Shown piece by piece: positions 60,977 through 64,000 of a DNA stretch of 64,000 bases. How positions within the stretch are numbered: position 1 is the first letter of the stretch; every line of letters starts with the position of its first letter. Source of the DNA: Henriciella barbarensis (GTDB lineage Bacteria > Pseudomonadota > Alphaproteobacteria > Caulobacterales > Hyphomonadaceae); assembly GCF_003576345.1 (NCBI RefSeq), contig NZ_QWGB01000014.1:1-64000 (forward strand), given 5' to 3'. Both the position numbers and the translations under genes were made by a program. Below the pieces are notes generated by a model. That model was not told the origin of the DNA. It saw only the letters and a list, made by a program, of their open reading frames with translations, and searched no databases.

Positions 60977-62944
60977 TCAGCTGGCGAGCGACATGAGCTG
61001 ATCGTGAAACTCGATCTGCAGGACCATGTGAGTGTCGCCGCCAGATAGCGGTTTAGAGTAATAGAAACCCTGTATCTGGCCGGCGCCGAGGTCGCTGATC
61101 AGGTCGAATTGTTCCTGGGTTTCCACGCCTTCAACGACGCAGGAAAGGCTCATGTTTTCGCACAGGTCGAGGATTGAGCGCAGGACGTTCGCGCTCTTCT
61201 CATTATGGACCACGTCCCTGACGAAGCTGCGGTCGACTTTCAGCGCGTCAATTGGCAGGCGATGGACATAGGCGAGGCTGGAAAATCCGGTGCCGAAATC
61301 GTCGATGGCAATGCGGGCACCCGCAGTCTTGATTTCTTCCAGAACCTCGAGCGCTGTTTCGAAGTCCTTGAGAACCGCAGATTCCGTGATCTCGAAAACC
61401 AGCCGGGACAAGGGAAAGCCGGCTCTCCGGGCGATTGAGAGAAGGCGTGAGACGGCCCCCGGCGTGTTGAGGCTGACGGCGGAGAGGTTGAAGCTGAGCG
61501 TCAGCTTCCCCGGCCACTGGCAGGCTTCGGTGACCGCCTTGCGGAACAGGACTTCGCTCAGCCGGCCAATGATGCCAGTGTTTTCGGCGATCTGGATAAA
61601 ACGATCCGGACGCACATTGCCGAGCGTTGGCGAGTACCAGCGCGCGAGGGCTTCGAGCCCGGAAGTGTGACCCGCGTGCAGGTCGAGGACAGGCTGGAAC
61701 TCAACCGACATTTCCTTTTCCAGGTCCGCATGGCGCAGCCCCTGCTCAATGGCGCTGTTCTCGAAGACGAGGCGCTCATGTTCCTGGGAGAAGAAAACCG
61801 GTTCAGACTTGTTGTGATGTTTGGCGAAGTAAAGCGCATAATCGGCCCGGTCGAAGAGATGGCTACGCGTCTCGGCGCTGTGTGGGAAGCGCGCCAGGCC
61901 AACCGTAGCTGACAGGTTTGCCGAGCCGTCTCCAAAATCGAAGGGGTGCCGAAGCGCTTCGCACGCCTGGCGTGCAATCTCGGTCACTTCGTCATCGCTC
62001 AATTTGCTGCGGATGAGCAGGCCGAATTCGTCGCCAGCCAGTCGGGCAACTGTCGCGTTATAGTCGGCAAAGACCGTGCTGAGCCGTTTTGCGGTTTCGA
62101 TAAGCACGGCGTCGCCGGCGGGGTGCCCGAAGACATCGTTGACGGCCTTGAAGCCATCAAGGTCGAGCAGCGCGACGACGAAGGTGCAGTCTTTGCCCTG
62201 GCAGGCCTCAACAAGTTCATCGATCTCATAGAGGAACTGGCGGCGGTTTGGCAGCGAGGTGAGACTGTCGGTATTGGCGAGGCGATAGTTTTCTTCGGAG
62301 AGCGTCTGTAGCTTCGTGTTCTGGCGGCCATGCTCGATCTCCTGCTCAACCATCTGAACGAAGTCGCGCTCAAGATTGATCAGCATATAGCCGAGCACGA
62401 TCGAGACCAGGAGCAGGTTGAAGGCCACTGACGAATAGGCGAACGAGCCCTGAGAGAAGAGGAGGATACATGTCAGCGGCGTGACCGTTGCCAGCACGAG
62501 GACCGACGCCTGGCGAAGGTGCACGAGGCAGAAGGCGCAGGCGGAAACGGAGACAGCGTTGAAGAAGATCGCCTGGGCATTCTGGCCAGTGTCACCATAG
62601 GGCAGAAAGAAAATGCCCCAGACGCCAAAAATCGCACCGATCGGAACGACGAGAAGGTTGGTGTTGCGGAGGCTGGCGAAAATCTGGGCGTCCGTCAGCG
62701 ACTTGTCTCGATTGCGCAGGTATTTGATGGTTCGCAGCACCATGAAGCTGAGCATCACAGCAGGCAGGTAGATCGTCATGAAACTCGGCGCGGCGCCAAT
62801 ATGGGTCAGCGACAGGCCAAGCAGGTTGATACCAAGGATGGAATACATCAGCGGTATCTGTTTGCTGAGAGCCACATACCGGGCGCGGTTGACTTCGACG
62901 TCTTCTGGATCAAGTGTTAGAAATGAACGCAGGTTCAAAAGCAC
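60977..62944 (-). CDS. Membrane GGDEF-EAL protein
   Basis: 655 residues. About six hydrophobic segments in residues 30-195, a short coiled coil, then GGDEF (about 225-385) with AGDEF in place of GGDEF in VARLAGDEFGLLI, and EAL (about 400-645) with GLEALARWYSP, DDFGTGFSSLAYVHRLP and LKVDRSFVRD. The EAL site is complete, so phosphodiesterase activity on c-di-GMP is likely; AGDEF variants can still be active cyclases. It converges with the hydrolase gene at one base. Confidence 0.92.
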   Translation of the reverse strand: MLLNLRSFLTLDPEDVEVNRARYVALSKQIPLMYSILGINLLGLSLTHIGAAPSFMTIYLPAVMLSFMVLRTIKYLRNRDKSLTDAQIFASLRNTNLLVVPIGAIFGVWGIFFLPYGDTGQNAQAIFFNAVSVSACAFCLVHLRQASVLVLATVTPLTCILLFSQGSFAYSSVAFNLLLVSIVLGYMLINLERDFVQMVEQEIEHGRQNTKLQTLSEENYRLANTDSLTSLPNRRQFLYEIDELVEACQGKDCTFVVALLDLDGFKAVNDVFGHPAGDAVLIETAKRLSTVFADYNATVARLAGDEFGLLIRSKLSDDEVTEIARQACEALRHPFDFGDGSANLSATVGLARFPHSAETRSHLFDRADYALYFAKHHNKSEPVFFSQEHERLVFENSAIEQGLRHADLEKEMSVEFQPVLDLHAGHTSGLEALARWYSPTLGNVRPDRFIQIAENTGIIGRLSEVLFRKAVTEACQWPGKLTLSFNLSAVSLNTPGAVSRLLSIARRAGFPLSRLVFEITESAVLKDFETALEVLEEIKTAGARIAIDDFGTGFSSLAYVHRLPIDALKVDRSFVRDVVHNEKSANVLRSILDLCENMSLSCVVEGVETQEQFDLISDLGAGQIQGFYYSKPLSGGDTHMVLQIEFHDQLMSLAS

Positions 62945-63144
62945 AGCGACGTCCTCTTTGATCTACTGGGACTCCTGCTTAGGTAATTGAGCCTAATTTG
63001 CGCTTTCAGGCTTATGTTCGATTTCAACTAATTCGGTAAGATGCAGGCATTCGGCCAGTTTCCAAGGCCTGCAACCGCCTTCTTGTCTGTGGACACGCCT
63101 GCCGCCACATAGCGCGCGAAGACGAGAAAGAGCGAGGACTGAAA

Positions 63145-64000
63145 TTGAGCTCAGTATCACCAGCGCAAGACGATTTCGTGGCGGCATTCACCTCCGAGAC
63201 ACTACCTATTTCGGGGCGTGTCGTACGGATGGGGCCGCGGTCGCTGTCGCCAATACTACAGCGCCACGCCTATCCAGACCATCTGGGTGAAATCCTTGGT
63301 GAAGCCGTTTTGCTGTCCACGCTGATCGGGTCGGCGATGAAGTTTCAGGGCCGTATTCTGGCGCAGGCAGAAGGCGACGGGCCTGTCTCCATGCTGGTCG
63401 GCGAGTACAATACAGATGGCAGTGTGCGGGCCTATTCGCGCTATGAGGCCGAACGCTGGGCCTATCTGGAAAAGGTAAACCGCGGAGAGAAACCGCACAT
63501 GCCCCAGCTCTTCGGCCCACAAGGTGCGCTTGCGCTTATCATTATTCAGGATGATCGCAATGTTCAGCCCTATCAGGGTATCGTTCCGCTTGTAAAAGGG
63601 TCGTTGGCAGACTGTGCGGAAGACTATTTCCATCAGTCACAGCAGGTACAGACCTGCCTGGCGCTCTCCGTAAAACGCGATGCGGCCGGTGAGTGGCATG
63701 CCGGCGGTATGATGATCCAGAAGATGGCCGGCGACGATGCACGCGGCGACACCGATGAGGGCTGGCGCGAAGCGATGGCGTTGTTCAACACGCTGGACCC
63801 CGAGGAGCTGTGCTCTGAAGAACTGCCCGCGCAGGATCTGCTCTACCGCCTTTTCCATGAGGGCGGCGTGCGGATGCAGTCGCCAGAACCGCTGGACGAC
63901 AATTGTACCTGTAATGAGGAAAGACTTCGCCACACGCTTGCCGGTATGCCGGACGAGTCACTGCGCGAAATGGCTGAAGACGATGGCATGCTTGGCGTCG
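63145..64000 (+). CDS. hslO: Hsp33 redox-regulated chaperone, 3' part beyond the window
   Basis: 285 codons are present from a TTG at 63145 (MSSVSPAQDDFVAAFTSETLPISGRVV), with GAGCGAGGA upstream, and the frame is open to the last base. Family segments are GEAVLLSTLIGSAMKFQGRILAQAEGDGPV, GEKPHMPQLFGPQGALALIII and YFHQSQQVQTCLALS. The first half of the zinc/redox centre is visible as CTC in DDNCTCNEERLRHTL; the second cysteine pair lies outside. It holds unfolded proteins under oxidative stress. Confidence 0.93.
   Translation, partial: MSSVSPAQDDFVAAFTSETLPISGRVVRMGPRSLSPILQRHAYPDHLGEILGEAVLLSTLIGSAMKFQGRILAQAEGDGPVSMLVGEYNTDGSVRAYSRYEAERWAYLEKVNRGEKPHMPQLFGPQGALALIIIQDDRNVQPYQGIVPLVKGSLADCAEDYFHQSQQVQTCLALSVKRDAAGEWHAGGMMIQKMAGDDARGDTDEGWREAMALFNTLDPEELCSEELPAQDLLYRLFHEGGVRMQSPEPLDDNCTCNEERLRHTLAGMPDESLREMAEDDGMLGV

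Noticed and set aside
1-64000. tRNA, rRNA, CRISPR arrays and prophage genes
   Set aside because: None was recognised on reading the gaps; short divergent sequences could still be missed without a covariance search.

Overview
This 64 kb window looks like chromosome from a GC-rich alphaproteobacterium, most likely of the Hyphomonadaceae or a close relative. That is an inference from gene content: a HisS-HisZ-HisG operon, DUF1491, DUF1499, a DivJ-like kinase, a DnaA-domain-IV-only protein, an HWE-kinase bacteriophytochrome and many TTG/GTG starts. No tRNA, rRNA, CRISPR array or prophage was recognised.

Layout. 1-4830 is accessory DNA. An IS3-family element (1-1270) cuts the 3' end of a HEPN-like gene, and an IS1595-family element (2073-4764) carries four passenger genes and sits between perfect 8-bp target duplications. 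4.8-16.5 kb is mostly housekeeping: sufE, a sensor kinase, tdk, fpr, aroC, mdh, pdxH. 16.5-30.3 kb is rich in lipid and acyl-CoA functions: a tandemly duplicated pair of small membrane protein plus desaturase, a GDPD lipoprotein, an acyl-CoA ligase with an SDR, a thioesterase, and an orphan OppBC-type permease pair. 31.1-34.9 kb is a histidine operon with a near-leaderless His6 leader peptide and alternative hairpins ahead of hisS-hisZ-hisG. 34.9-38.8 kb has a likely antisense-strand small RNA, argD, an acyl-CoA dehydrogenase and a divergent MarR regulator with a candidate operator.

38.8-39.4 kb holds the most unusual structure: a 100-codon GIY-YIG nuclease gene tightly enclosed by a perfect 34-bp inverted repeat, each arm itself a REP-like palindrome, with a diverged third copy nearby. 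39.4-51.6 kb carries a GST, a BrkB-like protein, LapA, an S41 peptidase, an MscS channel, ZntB, a bacteriophytochrome with its heme oxygenase, argF, an M24 peptidase and a SIMPL protein. 51.6-64 kb has a large pentapeptide-repeat membrane protein, a zinc alcohol dehydrogenase, transporters, a beta-lactamase-fold hydrolase, a GGDEF-EAL protein and the 5' part of hslO, which runs off the end.

Candidate systems for a second look, in order: the GIY-YIG/inverted-repeat unit, the His leader region, the putative sRNA at 35.0-35.1 kb, the cargo-bearing IS1595 element, and the duplicated desaturase module. All functional names come from reading motifs by eye; no database search was run.
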